Assembly (NCBI GenBank): GCA_019415435.1
Contig: DXZE01000006.1
Span: 1-54,141, forward strand
Direction of reading: 5' to 3'
Origin: Erysipelotrichaceae bacterium
GTDB taxonomy: Bacteria; Bacillota_I; Bacilli_A; Erysipelotrichales; Erysipelotrichaceae
Length of the DNA: 54,141 nucleotides
A program made the translations under genes and the position numbers. The notes beneath the pieces were generated by a model. It made no database searches. It saw only the letters and a program-made list of their open reading frames with translations, and had not been told where the DNA came from. Below are positions 8,408 through 17,022 of this stretch, piece after piece (positions within the stretch are counted from its first letter, which is position 1; the number at the start of each line of letters is the position of its first letter).

Positions 8408-9295
8408 ATGAACAGAAGAAACAGAAAAGGTTTCACATTAGCTGAATTACTTATTGTTGTCGCAATCATTGCAGTCCTTGTGGCTATATCCATTCCTATC
8501 TTTACATCACAGATGACCAAGGCAAAGATAGCTGTTGACCAGTCTAACGTACGTTCTGCCAAGGCTGCAGCTGCCGCAGAATATATGACAAATGATGAGA
8601 GTGGCGATGTCAAATACATTTATGATGGTAGTAAAGTCATTAAATTAAGTGATAACAGAAGTTCAAATACATCGCATATGACAGCCGATCTCAGAAATTT
8701 GCTTTCTAAAGATGGATATGGGAAAGCAGATGGAAAAGATAATAAAAATAGTGAGACAGGTGCTACCGGTTCCCCTAAAGGTGGATATGTAGAAGTTACT
8801 ATTGATGGAGATAAAAATAATGAGATTAGAGCAGTATGGGTATCCAGTTTCAGCATGAGCGGTGCTGTATCTGCGAGCAGTCTGGAAGACCAAATCAAGA
8901 AACAAGGTTTGAGTAAAGCTGATGTCATTGTTTTTAAAGCAGATAAGAATACCACTCTTGATTCAGATAAAACTGGCAAAAATTCTTTAGCTGATATGTT
9001 TAAAGGGTATGAAAATTTAAAAATTATTGATCTTTCTAATGCAACATTAGGAAAGGGAGATGTGTATCTGTTTAGAGACCTCCCGAAATCAGTTGAAGAA
9101 ATTATTCTTCCAAATGTAGGATCCAGTTATAACATTGTAGGCGTCTGGTACGATCAGAATGGCTGTCAGCTTGGAGAGCAGAAACACACTCCGGAGATTA
9201 ATGATCCTGGTCAGGGAAGCAGCCGCGTTGAGTACGACACATTTAAAGCAGGAGATACGATTTATAAATATCCTCCTGCTACCTGCAACAAATAA
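8408..9295 (+). CDS. Prepilin-like protein with a type IV N-terminal methylation motif
   Basis: About 295 residues. MNRRNRKG|FTLAELLIVV is a textbook prepilin leader: a short basic leader, cleavage after Gly8, Glu5 of the mature protein, then a hydrophobic helix with IPIF. After the helix comes KAAAAAEYM and a long Ser/Lys/Asp-rich secreted domain. The C-terminal third has leucine-rich-repeat-like pieces (NLKIIDLSNATL, SVEEIILPN), similar to repeats in some Firmicutes surface proteins. The open frame begins 21 bases earlier, but TGGAGG (8395-8400) fixes the start at the ATG at 8408. No prepilin peptidase, assembly ATPase or inner-membrane platform gene is in the window, so it is an orphan pseudopilin or pilin here. 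Confidence 0.83.
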   Translation: MNRRNRKGFTLAELLIVVAIIAVLVAISIPIFTSQMTKAKIAVDQSNVRSAKAAAAAEYMTNDESGDVKYIYDGSKVIKLSDNRSSNTSHMTADLRNLLSKDGYGKADGKDNKNSETGATGSPKGGYVEVTIDGDKNNEIRAVWVSSFSMSGAVSASSLEDQIKKQGLSKADVIVFKADKNTTLDSDKTGKNSLADMFKGYENLKIIDLSNATLGKGDVYLFRDLPKSVEEIILPNVGSSYNIVGVWYDQNGCQLGEQKHTPEINDPGQGSSRVEYDTFKAGDTIYKYPPATCNK

Positions 9296-9308
9296 ACAAT
9301 ATATATTT

Positions 9309-9638
9309 TTAATGATTATCAATACCTTCTCTTTGCAGAATAGAAATCCAGTCTCGTTTCTGATACAAAAAGCGAACTACATAGATCATGTTCTTTTCAA
9401 CTACGTAAAAGACAAGGTAATTCTTTACGCTGAAATATCTGATTCCCCAGGATTTAAGGACTGCATCTTCAGCCAACTGGTACTTCAGAGGATAATTGCA
9501 CAGTTCTGAAATGGATGCTTCCACTGCATCAAGTAAATCATCTGAAGCCTTCTGGTCATATAAGTTAAACTCAATATAATCTGCCGCAGCCTGGATATCT
9601 CTTTCTGCGTGCTTTGTGATGTTCAAACTATAATTCAT
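9309..9638 (-). CDS. ParE/RelE-family toxin
   Basis: 109 residues with the RelE/ParE fold pattern: ITKHAERDIQAAADYI at the start, then NYPLKYQLAED, WGIRYFSVKNYLVFYVV and IYVVRFLYQKRDW at the end. ParE-type toxins poison gyrase and RelE-type toxins cleave mRNA on the ribosome; the sequence alone does not decide which. Its start overlaps the stop of the antitoxin gene by four bases (ATGA), the usual coupling of such pairs. Confidence 0.88.
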   Translation of the reverse strand: MNYSLNITKHAERDIQAAADYIEFNLYDQKASDDLLDAVEASISELCNYPLKYQLAEDAVLKSWGIRYFSVKNYLVFYVVEKNMIYVVRFLYQKRDWISILQREGIDNH

Positions 9639-9898
9639 CTTTTACGGTTTGCTCTGATATCTGCCATTACTTCAGAAAAAGGACGTGTATTACCGTTTTT
9701 GATATCATCAAGTCCATCTGCGATCTGATCATAAAGATCTAACTTTCCCTGCATTCTCTCATAAGCCTCGAGGCTCATAACCGCAAGATCTCCTTTTCCA
9801 TTTTTCGTAATATATACAGGTTCATCATACGTATGGCATTGTTTGGAAATATCATTGTAAGTGTTTCTTAAATCTGCACTGGATCTGATTATCGGCAT
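9635..9898 (-). CDS. Phd/YefM-family antitoxin
   Basis: 87 residues. The N-terminus MPIIRSSADLRNTYNDIS followed by PVYITKNGKGDLAVMSLEAYE is the DNA-binding part of the Phd/YefM family; the C-terminal third (LYDQIADGLDDIKNGNTRPF) would wrap the toxin. Such antitoxins neutralise the partner toxin and repress their own promoter. AAGGAG lies 7 bases before the ATG. The promoter region holds AGTAGAATT-type repeats suited to a dimeric repressor. Confidence 0.9.
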   Translation of the reverse strand: MPIIRSSADLRNTYNDISKQCHTYDEPVYITKNGKGDLAVMSLEAYERMQGKLDLYDQIADGLDDIKNGNTRPFSEVMADIRANRKR

Positions 9899-9915
9899 TT
9901 CATTATCTCCTTATA

Positions 9916-9942
9916 TAGTAGAATTATAACTGAATTTTACTA
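9916..9942 (-). promoter_or_regulatory. Putative operator/promoter of the YefM-ParE/RelE pair
   Basis: TAGTAGAATT (9916-9925) and AATTTTACTA (9933-9942) form an inverted repeat with one mismatch, and a further ATTCTACT stands at 9956-9963. The bases 9923-9928 read TATAAT on the minus strand, a -10 box placed between the arms. No convincing -35 box is seen. Autorepression by the antitoxin is inferred. Confidence 0.45.
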
Positions 9943-9964
9943 CAGAGTGTATATCATTCTACTT

Positions 9965-9993
9965 AAAAGAGCAGTTTATGAAACTGCTCTTTT
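9965..9993 (-). terminator. Terminator of the ltaS-like/dgk unit
   Basis: Perfect 13-bp stem AAAAGAGCAGTTT (9965-9977) / AAACTGCTCTTTT (9981-9993) with a three-base loop, just after the stop codon of the lipid kinase gene. Confidence 0.85.
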
Positions 9994-9996
9994 ACT

Positions 9997-10917
9997 TTAT
10001 TCTTCCGGTGAGAATATTGTCACTGCATCAGGTACGACATCAATGACAATGTCTTTTTCATTACCGCCATCTTCACCATCCAGCGTCCATGGTACTTCAC
10101 TGTCAAAGGTAAACTTACCATGTTTCATCTGGAATGTAGTAACACTGTCACTATGCGGACTATCTGAATTCAATGCATTCAATACATTAGCGATCTGTAC
10201 AGGATTCAGATTTGCCTTGACCATAGTCACTTCAAAGATTCCATCATTCAGGGAACTCTTCTTGATTAATCCCGGCTGTACACCACCTACGGATACAGAA
10301 TTGGTAATTAATCCAAACATGTAATTACCTTCTTCGGTAATGCCATCATGCTCTACTATGCAATGTCTGTTAAAGGATAAGCCTTCTGGTATCGCAGAGA
10401 TTAACTTCAGAATATAAGCCGTATATCCTAAAGAATTCTTCATATTCTGCGGTGTTGTGTAACTGACCATAGGGAATGCTCCAAAGCCAGCCACATAGTT
10501 GAAGTAACTGTCATTGAACTTCCCTGCATCATATGTGAATGTCTTGCCATTAACGATATAGTGACATACATCGAGGATAGAATGACCATGATTTCCATAT
10601 AATGACTTAGAGAAATCATTTGTACTTCCTACAGGCACATAACCTATAGGCATATGAATATTGTCTTTTAATATGCCGTTAATCGCATGATTTAATGTTC
10701 CATCACCACCGCATACAATAGCCAGATCAAACCGGTCATGGTTTTCATCCAGAATTGTTTCTGAAACAAGTCCTTCAGAAGGCATAATCGGATAAATTGT
10801 TACTTCAATATGATTTAAAGTAAGGTATTCAATTGCCTTCATTAAATCCTCTGCTGAACTTCCTGTTCCTGCATTTGAATTATAAAGAACCAAAGCTCTT
10901 TTCTTAGTATCATTCAT
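9997..10917 (-). CDS. dgkB: Diacylglycerol/lipid kinase (DgkB/YegS family)
   Basis: About 306 residues. The DAGK catalytic domain shows ALVLYNSNAGTGSS, the nucleotide-binding GGDGTLN and the conserved PVGSTNDFS; the C-terminal half has the usual TMVKANLNPVQIANVLNAL and ends in a beta sandwich with VPWTLDGEDGG. It should phosphorylate diacylglycerol to phosphatidic acid at the inner face of the membrane. Starts at 10926 (GTG) and 10923 (ATG) are open, but AGGTG is best spaced for the ATG at 10917. It follows the LtaS-like gene at 13 bases in the same unit, which suits recycling of diacylglycerol released during polymer synthesis. Confidence 0.9.
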   Translation of the reverse strand: MNDTKKRALVLYNSNAGTGSSAEDLMKAIEYLTLNHIEVTIYPIMPSEGLVSETILDENHDRFDLAIVCGGDGTLNHAINGILKDNIHMPIGYVPVGSTNDFSKSLYGNHGHSILDVCHYIVNGKTFTYDAGKFNDSYFNYVAGFGAFPMVSYTTPQNMKNSLGYTAYILKLISAIPEGLSFNRHCIVEHDGITEEGNYMFGLITNSVSVGGVQPGLIKKSSLNDGIFEVTMVKANLNPVQIANVLNALNSDSPHSDSVTTFQMKHGKFTFDSEVPWTLDGEDGGNEKDIVIDVVPDAVTIFSPEE

Positions 10918-10930
10918 ATCCATCACCTGT

Positions 10931-13801
10931 TTAACCGTTCTTTACTTTACTGTCAGCCGCCCGGTACCACCTGCCATCAGATGCCTGACCATAGACAATG
11001 ACCCTCATATTCTTACTGTTCCAGTCATCATCTGTCTTTAAAGATCCGCTGTATGTACCATCACCATTGTCTGATGCATTCAGCATAATCTGACTGCGTT
11101 TATCTTTATATGCTACGACAGCACTTACTGCTTTCATATCCAGTATACCGTTAAAATCAGATGCTGTAATCATTACCGTATGATTCTCTGAATCGTATGT
11201 TGCCTTTAAGGAAGCTTCTGGTCCATATTGTGTGGAGTCATAGGCATATTGGGATACAACAGAAGATGTATCTTTATCCAATACTACAAAGTTAATGCCA
11301 TTACCCTGTGGTCCAAACTGATTTCTGCCTATCTGAACAGAAGATAATGTATCATCCCCAGATGAAGATCTCAGGTAATAATACAATGCATTATTGATAT
11401 AACCTGTATCTTCTGCAGAATCATTCCCTTCTTTAAGCGTAATGCCATCATCAGATACTATCGCAAGATGTGCATTCTGATCATCCAGAATAAAGGAAGA
11501 AGGTATATGCAATGCTTCAAACGCTTCCGCATCACTCTTTCTTAAATGAGCTGAAGCATCTCCCTGTTCTACCATAAAGATTGTATAGCGTGATACATCC
11601 AGAAGACTCAGATCATGCAGGTAAGCCTGCAGATCATTTCCCTGACTGGATAAGAAATGCAGATTGCCTTCATAGGTGAATAATGTTTCTTTCTGCAATT
11701 CATCTGTACCATCTGTTTTGATATACGCATTCACTTCCAGATGCCTTGCTTCATCCGGTATTAGAATACTGGCAAGATAGGTACCATCATCCTGTAATGT
11801 CATCTGTATCTGTTCTACCTGATTATTTTCATCCGTTATATCGAGATTGAGATGTCTGATATTATCTGCGAATAAAAGATCATGTACAGATATCTCTGCA
11901 CTTCCACTGATCGGATCATAACTTACAATAGATGCCTCTGCACCAGGAATTTCACCGGTTCTTTCCTGCAAGGCTCTTGCATTTAAATCTACCATGGCAG
12001 CTTTTGTCATAAAGTCAGACTTTCTTCCAACATAGGAAGAAAGTACATCAAACCCCATTTCTTCACAGAGTGTCTTTTCATCTGAAAAGAGATTGGTACC
12101 TAAGCCAAGTCTGTTTCCATCTATCTCAGCTCCTAAAGCAGCTAAAGTTGTAGGGAAGTTATCCATGGTTGTATAGTCTCTCTTTTCAGAAGGGTCTGCC
12201 GGCTGTGCATCCGCATTAATATAAGCTGTATAGACTCTTCTCTGATAATCAGGGGATACCGGATCACAGAAGTCAGAGTCCATGGTCGGATGATCACCCG
12301 AAAGAATGATGGTTGTATTGTCATACCAGGGCTGTTCCTGTATCCAGGAGACAAATTCACTGACCTGCCTGGAAGAACATGCAATGACATTGGCATACTG
12401 GTTATCCCCATACTTGTCATCACAAAGATCACATACATATCCATCTTCAAAGTGTGTATCTACCGTTAACATCGTATAGTTAAACGGTTTGTCTTCAGAA
12501 GCTAATTCCGTTAAATCTTCTTTGGCAAAGTTAATCAGCTTCTCATCTTCATAACCCCACCAGACATAGTAGTCTTCCGGTAACTGACCAGTGGATTTGA
12601 AGTAATTGATATCATGGATATCATAGTTTTCATGATCCTGGAAGTATAAGGCTCTGCCGCCAAAGTTTGCATCAGATCCGCATTCAAATACCTGATTGTA
12701 TCCCTGCTGTTCGAGAATATCTCCTAAGGAAGTAATACCAGGGAAGAAAGAAGACTGTGTATCCATGCTGTTGCCATCAATGCTTACCTGTAAAGGAAGA
12801 CCAGAAGTAGCTCCGAAGATACCGCCCATGGTCCATGTCGTACCAGGTAAGGAATGAGCTCCATTTAACTTACCGTCATGCCCAGAGAAGTTTTCATTCT
12901 CTTCGGATAACTTTGTCAATTCAGGAATATAGTTATCGTCAAATCCACCGCCATTCGCTTTATTGGAATATGTCATTTCCATGGATTCCAAATAGATATA
13001 AATCAGATTTCTCTTTTGTTCAGGAAATGTAATATTTACAGAGGATGGATCTACATAGTTATCTCCGATGAAATCTGTATCAGAATTCTGATTTTCAAGA
13101 TATGCCTTTACATCAAGATGATTCCAGAACAATGTTCCGGATACCGCAATACATACTGCCGCTGCGGCTGTTAATATACTCTTGCCTATCTTTCTGACTT
13201 TACTGCCTTTTTTGCGAAGAATGCATAAGCCAGTGATAACTGCAATCAATGCAATCAAGGCAGGCAATCCACATTGTAATAAGTATCCGGTAATCATGTT
13301 GGAGCCAGTACCTTCAAGTGGCGCTGTTGCCTCATAGATTAACTCATCCATCTTCAAATACGGCCATGTACGTATTAACCACAGAACAGTAGCTAATAAA
13401 AGCACACCAAAGGTCACAAAGATACTGATCAGTACAGATACAATCAGACTGCCATGTTTCTGTCTGTTTTCTTTTCTGACTGCTTTCTTGTGCTGTATTT
13501 CCTGTTTTCGTAAAGATTTCTGATTCTCTTTATAAGATACCTTCTGTTTCTGATAATCCTTCCTGGCTTCGTCAATTTCCTGTTTCAGTCTTTCTTTATC
13601 CTTAACAAGAGTTTCTTTTAAAGCTTTCTTCTGTTCCTTAAAATCAGAAGATACAGGTTCCTTATCTTCCTGTTTATTTACCGTAACTTTATAATCAGAA
13701 AGTTTTACCTTATCATGAGACTTTCCGTATGTTTTCGTTCTTTTTAAATACCTTTTTGCGGCATGACGGCTGTGCGTATGTTTTTTCTTATATGCTGACA
13801 T
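10931..13801 (-). CDS. LtaS/MdoB-type phosphoglycerol transferase with long C-terminal extension
   Basis: 956 residues. A basic coiled-coil-like cytoplasmic region (about 1-115) precedes three transmembrane helices (near 119-143, 172-194, 208-224). The extracellular sulfatase-fold domain (about 250-600) has YIYLESMEMTY with the metal-binding Glu, GTTWTMGG with the likely Thr nucleophile, DTHFEDGY and SGDHPTMDSD. This class uses phosphatidylglycerol as glycerol-phosphate donor and releases diacylglycerol. LtaS has five membrane helices and about 650 residues, so this protein is a divergent member; about 350 residues after the catalytic domain look beta-rich and are not assigned. No ribosome binding site is seen before the ATG, and a TATAAT box ends six bases upstream. 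Precise polymer made is uncertain. Confidence 0.85.
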   Translation of the reverse strand: MSAYKKKHTHSRHAAKRYLKRTKTYGKSHDKVKLSDYKVTVNKQEDKEPVSSDFKEQKKALKETLVKDKERLKQEIDEARKDYQKQKVSYKENQKSLRKQEIQHKKAVRKENRQKHGSLIVSVLISIFVTFGVLLLATVLWLIRTWPYLKMDELIYEATAPLEGTGSNMITGYLLQCGLPALIALIAVITGLCILRKKGSKVRKIGKSILTAAAAVCIAVSGTLFWNHLDVKAYLENQNSDTDFIGDNYVDPSSVNITFPEQKRNLIYIYLESMEMTYSNKANGGGFDDNYIPELTKLSEENENFSGHDGKLNGAHSLPGTTWTMGGIFGATSGLPLQVSIDGNSMDTQSSFFPGITSLGDILEQQGYNQVFECGSDANFGGRALYFQDHENYDIHDINYFKSTGQLPEDYYVWWGYEDEKLINFAKEDLTELASEDKPFNYTMLTVDTHFEDGYVCDLCDDKYGDNQYANVIACSSRQVSEFVSWIQEQPWYDNTTIILSGDHPTMDSDFCDPVSPDYQRRVYTAYINADAQPADPSEKRDYTTMDNFPTTLAALGAEIDGNRLGLGTNLFSDEKTLCEEMGFDVLSSYVGRKSDFMTKAAMVDLNARALQERTGEIPGAEASIVSYDPISGSAEISVHDLLFADNIRHLNLDITDENNQVEQIQMTLQDDGTYLASILIPDEARHLEVNAYIKTDGTDELQKETLFTYEGNLHFLSSQGNDLQAYLHDLSLLDVSRYTIFMVEQGDASAHLRKSDAEAFEALHIPSSFILDDQNAHLAIVSDDGITLKEGNDSAEDTGYINNALYYYLRSSSGDDTLSSVQIGRNQFGPQGNGINFVVLDKDTSSVVSQYAYDSTQYGPEASLKATYDSENHTVMITASDFNGILDMKAVSAVVAYKDKRSQIMLNASDNGDGTYSGSLKTDDDWNSKNMRVIVYGQASDGRWYRAADSKVKNG

Positions 13802-13807
13802 GCTGAA

Positions 13808-13813
13808 ATTATA
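13808..13813 (-). promoter_or_regulatory. -10 box placed for a leaderless ltaS-like transcript
   Basis: TATAAT on the minus strand, followed by six bases and the ATG, so the expected transcription start is the A of the start codon. No good -35 box is seen at 17-18 bases. Confidence 0.45.
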
Positions 13814-13845
13814 ATCTGATTCACTTTGAATATATCAGACAATTT

Positions 13846-13878
13846 TAAAAAAGTGACTATCCGTCAGGATAATCACTT
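13846..13878 (-). terminator. Terminator of the sortase/LCP/beta-helix unit
   Basis: Stem AAGTGACTATCC (13851-13862) / GGATAATCACTT (13867-13878) with one mismatch and loop GTCA; on the minus strand it is followed by a run of T. It begins inside the stop region of the beta-helix transferase gene. Confidence 0.75.
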
Positions 13879-14542
13879 ACTTCTGCATGATAATAGTTCC
13901 ATCATTCTTCCAGATGGCATTCTCAGGGACAACGCCTCTGACACAGGAAGTTGGATAAACTCTGGAGTTTCTGCCAATAACAGTACCAGGATTCAATACG
14001 GAATTACAGCCTATTTCTACATGGTCACCTAACATGGCTCCCATCTTCTTAAGACCTGTTTCAATATCTTCTCCATTGACTCTGTCATGGACTACAACTA
14101 ACTTCTTGTCACTCTTGACATTAGATGTAATGGCACCAGCACCCGTATGGGCATAGTAGCCGAGAATAGAATCACCTACATAGTTATAATGTGGTGTCTG
14201 AACATGATCAAACAGGATGACATTCTTTAATTCAACGGAGTTACCTACAACACAATCTGCACCTACTAATGCAGAACCTCTGATAAAGGCACAGTGTCTG
14301 ACTTCTGTACGCGGTCCGATGATACATGGTGCACCAAGATACGCACTGTCAAATACATGCGCTGTCTTATGTACCCATACATGTTCGCTTACTTCTTCAT
14401 ATTCATCCTTTGGAAGATTACTTCCAATGGAAAGAATCATATCCCTGATTCCCTTTAATGCTTCCCATGGATAGGTAAACTCAGAAAGATAGTCTTTCGC
14501 GAGTGTGTGATCGAGATCATACAGATCCTTGACTGTATACAT
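13877..14542 (-). CDS. Left-handed beta-helix transferase, GlmU C-terminal-like
   Basis: About 221 residues. After an N-terminal helical region with YTVKDLYDLDHTLAKDYL, hexapeptide repeats run from about 55 to 210 (AHVFDSAYLGAPCIIGPRTEV, GSALVGADCVVGNSVELKN, NPGTVIGRNSRVYP fragments), as in UDP-GlcNAc pyrophosphorylase/acetyltransferase proteins. The central HYNYVGDSILG and GAGAITSNV match the acetyltransferase half of GlmU. There is no nucleotidyltransferase half. It could acetylate an amino sugar or be a bound-nucleotide protein; the substrate is not shown. The ATG at 14542 has GAAGGTGAG ahead of it; a GTG four codons upstream is an alternative. It follows the LCP gene on the same strand. 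Confidence 0.75.
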   Translation of the reverse strand: MYTVKDLYDLDHTLAKDYLSEFTYPWEALKGIRDMILSIGSNLPKDEYEEVSEHVWVHKTAHVFDSAYLGAPCIIGPRTEVRHCAFIRGSALVGADCVVGNSVELKNVILFDHVQTPHYNYVGDSILGYYAHTGAGAITSNVKSDKKLVVVHDRVNGEDIETGLKKMGAMLGDHVEIGCNSVLNPGTVIGRNSRVYPTSCVRGVVPENAIWKNDGTIIMQK

Positions 14543-14583
14543 ATTATTACTCACCTTCTTTACTGTTTATTATACGAGCAGTT

Positions 14584-16209
14584 CTATTCGCTGTCATCTT
14601 CTTCAAAACTCCCTTCCGGGAGTTCTCCCTGACTGATGGTTTCTCCATCTTCTACCTGATTCATGACCTTCTTACAGAAATCTATCTGATTGGTATATGG
14701 ATATACAACCGATAATGCCTGTCCTGGCGCAGAAGCACAGATCTCACTGCCTGCCGTTCCCTGAATATGATATTTCACAATATTCCATTTGATGTTTTCA
14801 TCTAACTGTTTCTGACATAAGGCATATATGGAATCACTGGATATATTAGTAAGGAATTTACCCTGTATTCTGTTTAAGAGATCATTGAAGTGGGTAATCA
14901 CACTCTTACTGGTAAGCTTATTGATAATTGCCTGCATGACAATCTGCTGGTGGGCAGCTCTGTCAAAGTCACCATGAGGAAGACTGTATCTTTCTCGGCA
15001 ATACATCAGGGCAGTATCCGCATTCAGTTCTATCTTTCCTTCTTCATAAGTTGTACCATCGACTGCCGTAAAGGCATATGGGTTATCAATTGTCAAAGTA
15101 CCTCCCATGGCGTTGATGATCTCTTTGAATGTTGTGAAGTTAATAATGACATAGTTCTGGATTTTCTGATCCATGGTATCGGATAAACCGGTTAAGGTAT
15201 TATCAATACCCTTTAAACCAAAGTGGGTTAATTTATCCCTGGCACCATTGTAGGCAGGATTAGGAAGGTAAGAGTCTCTGGGCATATTGATAATAGCGAT
15301 CTGATGGGTATTTGGATTAACCGTCACCATCATGTCGACATCTGTACGTCCTTCCAGGGTAAGACTTCCTTCTTCATCATTGCCACCAAAGAAGATTGTA
15401 AATGGTTTATCAGTCATATCTGTATGTACCGTACCATCTGTTTTTATCTCCATTGGAATCTGATACAGAAGTACCGTATCTGCAGTGAAGTTTTCATAGC
15501 CGCCCATTTCTTCAATAATGGCATCGTTGCCATGAGCGGTAATCATGATATCCGTATGATTGTTATAGAGATTGGACACTTCATCTGATAAGGTATCCGA
15601 ATCAATCGTCTTTACATTCTTATCACATAGCTTCTGTAATTGTTCTAAGGCATATTCCTGTTTTGACTGATCTGAAGATATAGCAGTACCATATACGGCA
15701 TCAGCGTATTTCTTCATATCTGTCTTACCCCCTGGTAAATCAATCGTATTCTGGAATACATCCGCATGGGCTTGTTTATATGCATCAGACATGGCATAAA
15801 GATCAATATAGACTACATCATTGGTTGCACTGTTAAAAAGATCAGTCACTTTATCGACATAATACGGTAAGGCTATGGATCCGATTGCCAGTGATATGGT
15901 AAGAATACAGTTTACTGTCTTCTGGAATCTGTTCCGGTTGGAAAGATGTTTTGTAAAGAAACCTGTTATAAACAATATAACTGCTAATATCAGTAACAGG
16001 ATAAGTGACCATTTCTTAGGAAACATCGGCTGTTTTAAGAAAGTAATGAAAAAGACTATGGATACGATAAAAAGAAGCAGCCATATAAAGTGACTACCGA
16101 GTGTCCTCTTCTTCTTTTTCACAGGTTTTCTGACCGGGTAAGGTTCATAGTCATCTTCACTCACATAGTCATCATCGTAATAATCCCTGCCCTGATTCTT
16201 TTTACTCAT
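14584..16209 (-). CDS. LytR-CpsA-Psr family glycopolymer ligase
   Basis: 541 residues. An acidic then basic cytoplasmic head (about 1-38) and three transmembrane helices (near 40-62, 68-88, 99-118) precede an accessory domain and then the LCP domain (about 285-500) with NMPRDSYLP, GRTDVDMM, KLTHFG, FKEIINAMGG and RERYSLPHGDFDRAAHQQ. LCP proteins transfer lipid-linked polymers (teichoic acid, capsule) to peptidoglycan outside the membrane. The Cps2A-like helix-accessory-LCP order points to a capsule-type enzyme. It starts one base after the sortase stop with AAAGAAG as weak ribosome binding site, so the two are co-transcribed. Confidence 0.9.
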   Translation of the reverse strand: MSKKNQGRDYYDDDYVSEDDYEPYPVRKPVKKKKRTLGSHFIWLLLFIVSIVFFITFLKQPMFPKKWSLILLLILAVILFITGFFTKHLSNRNRFQKTVNCILTISLAIGSIALPYYVDKVTDLFNSATNDVVYIDLYAMSDAYKQAHADVFQNTIDLPGGKTDMKKYADAVYGTAISSDQSKQEYALEQLQKLCDKNVKTIDSDTLSDEVSNLYNNHTDIMITAHGNDAIIEEMGGYENFTADTVLLYQIPMEIKTDGTVHTDMTDKPFTIFFGGNDEEGSLTLEGRTDVDMMVTVNPNTHQIAIINMPRDSYLPNPAYNGARDKLTHFGLKGIDNTLTGLSDTMDQKIQNYVIINFTTFKEIINAMGGTLTIDNPYAFTAVDGTTYEEGKIELNADTALMYCRERYSLPHGDFDRAAHQQIVMQAIINKLTSKSVITHFNDLLNRIQGKFLTNISSDSIYALCQKQLDENIKWNIVKYHIQGTAGSEICASAPGQALSVVYPYTNQIDFCKKVMNQVEDGETISQGELPEGSFEEDDSE

Positions 16210-16210
16210 A

Positions 16211-16963
16211 TTACTTCTTTACTAATTTACCGATTAATACATACCTGCCATCTGTCACATCATAGGAACAGGTACTTAACATAACCATCTGATCCTCTGC
16301 CTGGATGATCTCATCAGACTGAAAGGTAGAACGGTCAGTAAAATACTTTACATAATTCATATAGTCCGCATCATCCGTGAATGAATAACGGACATAGTTA
16401 TCTGTACCGGTTGTGACGATTCCTGCGACAGGATACATAATGTAATTCTGCTCTGGTGTATAGATTTCTATTTCTTTATGCGTACTGTAATAAGAAGAAT
16501 CTTTATAGTTCTCTACATCCGCAAACATTGTGCCATTACGCATATGATGGGCATAGAGAACTGTATTCTTATCCTGAAAGTTATGCTGGTTATTCGCATC
16601 CACAAATACACATCCTGACCGGTTATAGGTTCCATCAAATAAATGTGTTAAATAATAGGCATTATCATTGGCATAGACAAAAGGATAATCGATATGGGAA
16701 TCCTTTAAGCGTATCCATCCCGCTGTATCCGCATTCTGATTCTTTAAAGTATTCCAATCTATCTGAAACCCCTGATCCTCAATATCCTTATGTACAATCA
16801 CCTGCTGGCTGATATCATCATATACTTCTCTGCTTTCATTGTATTCCTGCATACCTGTATATAAACGATATCCGGAATAGCCGGCTGTGATCAGTGCTGC
16901 CACAAAGATAATATCTAACAGTACTCTGACTGCTTTGGATTGTTTTTTCTTCTTTTTCTTCAT
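16211..16963 (-). CDS. srtB: Class B sortase
   Basis: 250 residues. A Lys-rich start and one membrane helix (about 12-34) anchor an extracellular sortase domain. Catalytic residues are visible: His in YAHHM (139/140), Cys in LSTCSYD (232) and Arg in GRYVLIGKL (240). The pattern NADTAGWIRLKDSHIDYPFV is typical of class B. Sortases cleave a sorting signal and link the protein to peptidoglycan or pilin subunits. No protein with an LPXTG or NPQTN-like signal is in this window, so the substrate is elsewhere. A TTGAAG-N17-TAGAAT promoter lies just upstream. Confidence 0.93.
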   Translation of the reverse strand: MKKKKKKQSKAVRVLLDIIFVAALITAGYSGYRLYTGMQEYNESREVYDDISQQVIVHKDIEDQGFQIDWNTLKNQNADTAGWIRLKDSHIDYPFVYANDNAYYLTHLFDGTYNRSGCVFVDANNQHNFQDKNTVLYAHHMRNGTMFADVENYKDSSYYSTHKEIEIYTPEQNYIMYPVAGIVTTGTDNYVRYSFTDDADYMNYVKYFTDRSTFQSDEIIQAEDQMVMLSTCSYDVTDGRYVLIGKLVKK

Positions 16964-16979
16964 ACAGTTACTTTACTGC

Positions 16980-17016
16980 ATTCTACTTTTATTTTCATAA
17001 TGCTTCAAGATACAAT
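16980..17016. promoter_or_regulatory. Overlapping divergent promoters of srtB and acpS
   Basis: On the minus strand, -35 TTGAAG (17003-17008), a 17-base spacer and -10 TAGAAT (16980-16985) point at srtB, predicting a leader of about 10 bases. On the plus strand, -10 TACAAT (17011-17016) is followed by six bases and the acpS ATG; its -35 (TTTATT, 16988-16993) is weak. The two promoters share the same 60-base gap, so they may compete. Confidence 0.6.
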
Positions 17017-17022
17017 ACATAT

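Noticed and set aside
8344..8979. Minus-strand frames of 91 and 119 residues across the prepilin gene
   Set aside because: They are antisense shadows of the pilin helix and Ser/Lys-rich region, which has a clear leader peptide and ribosome binding site.
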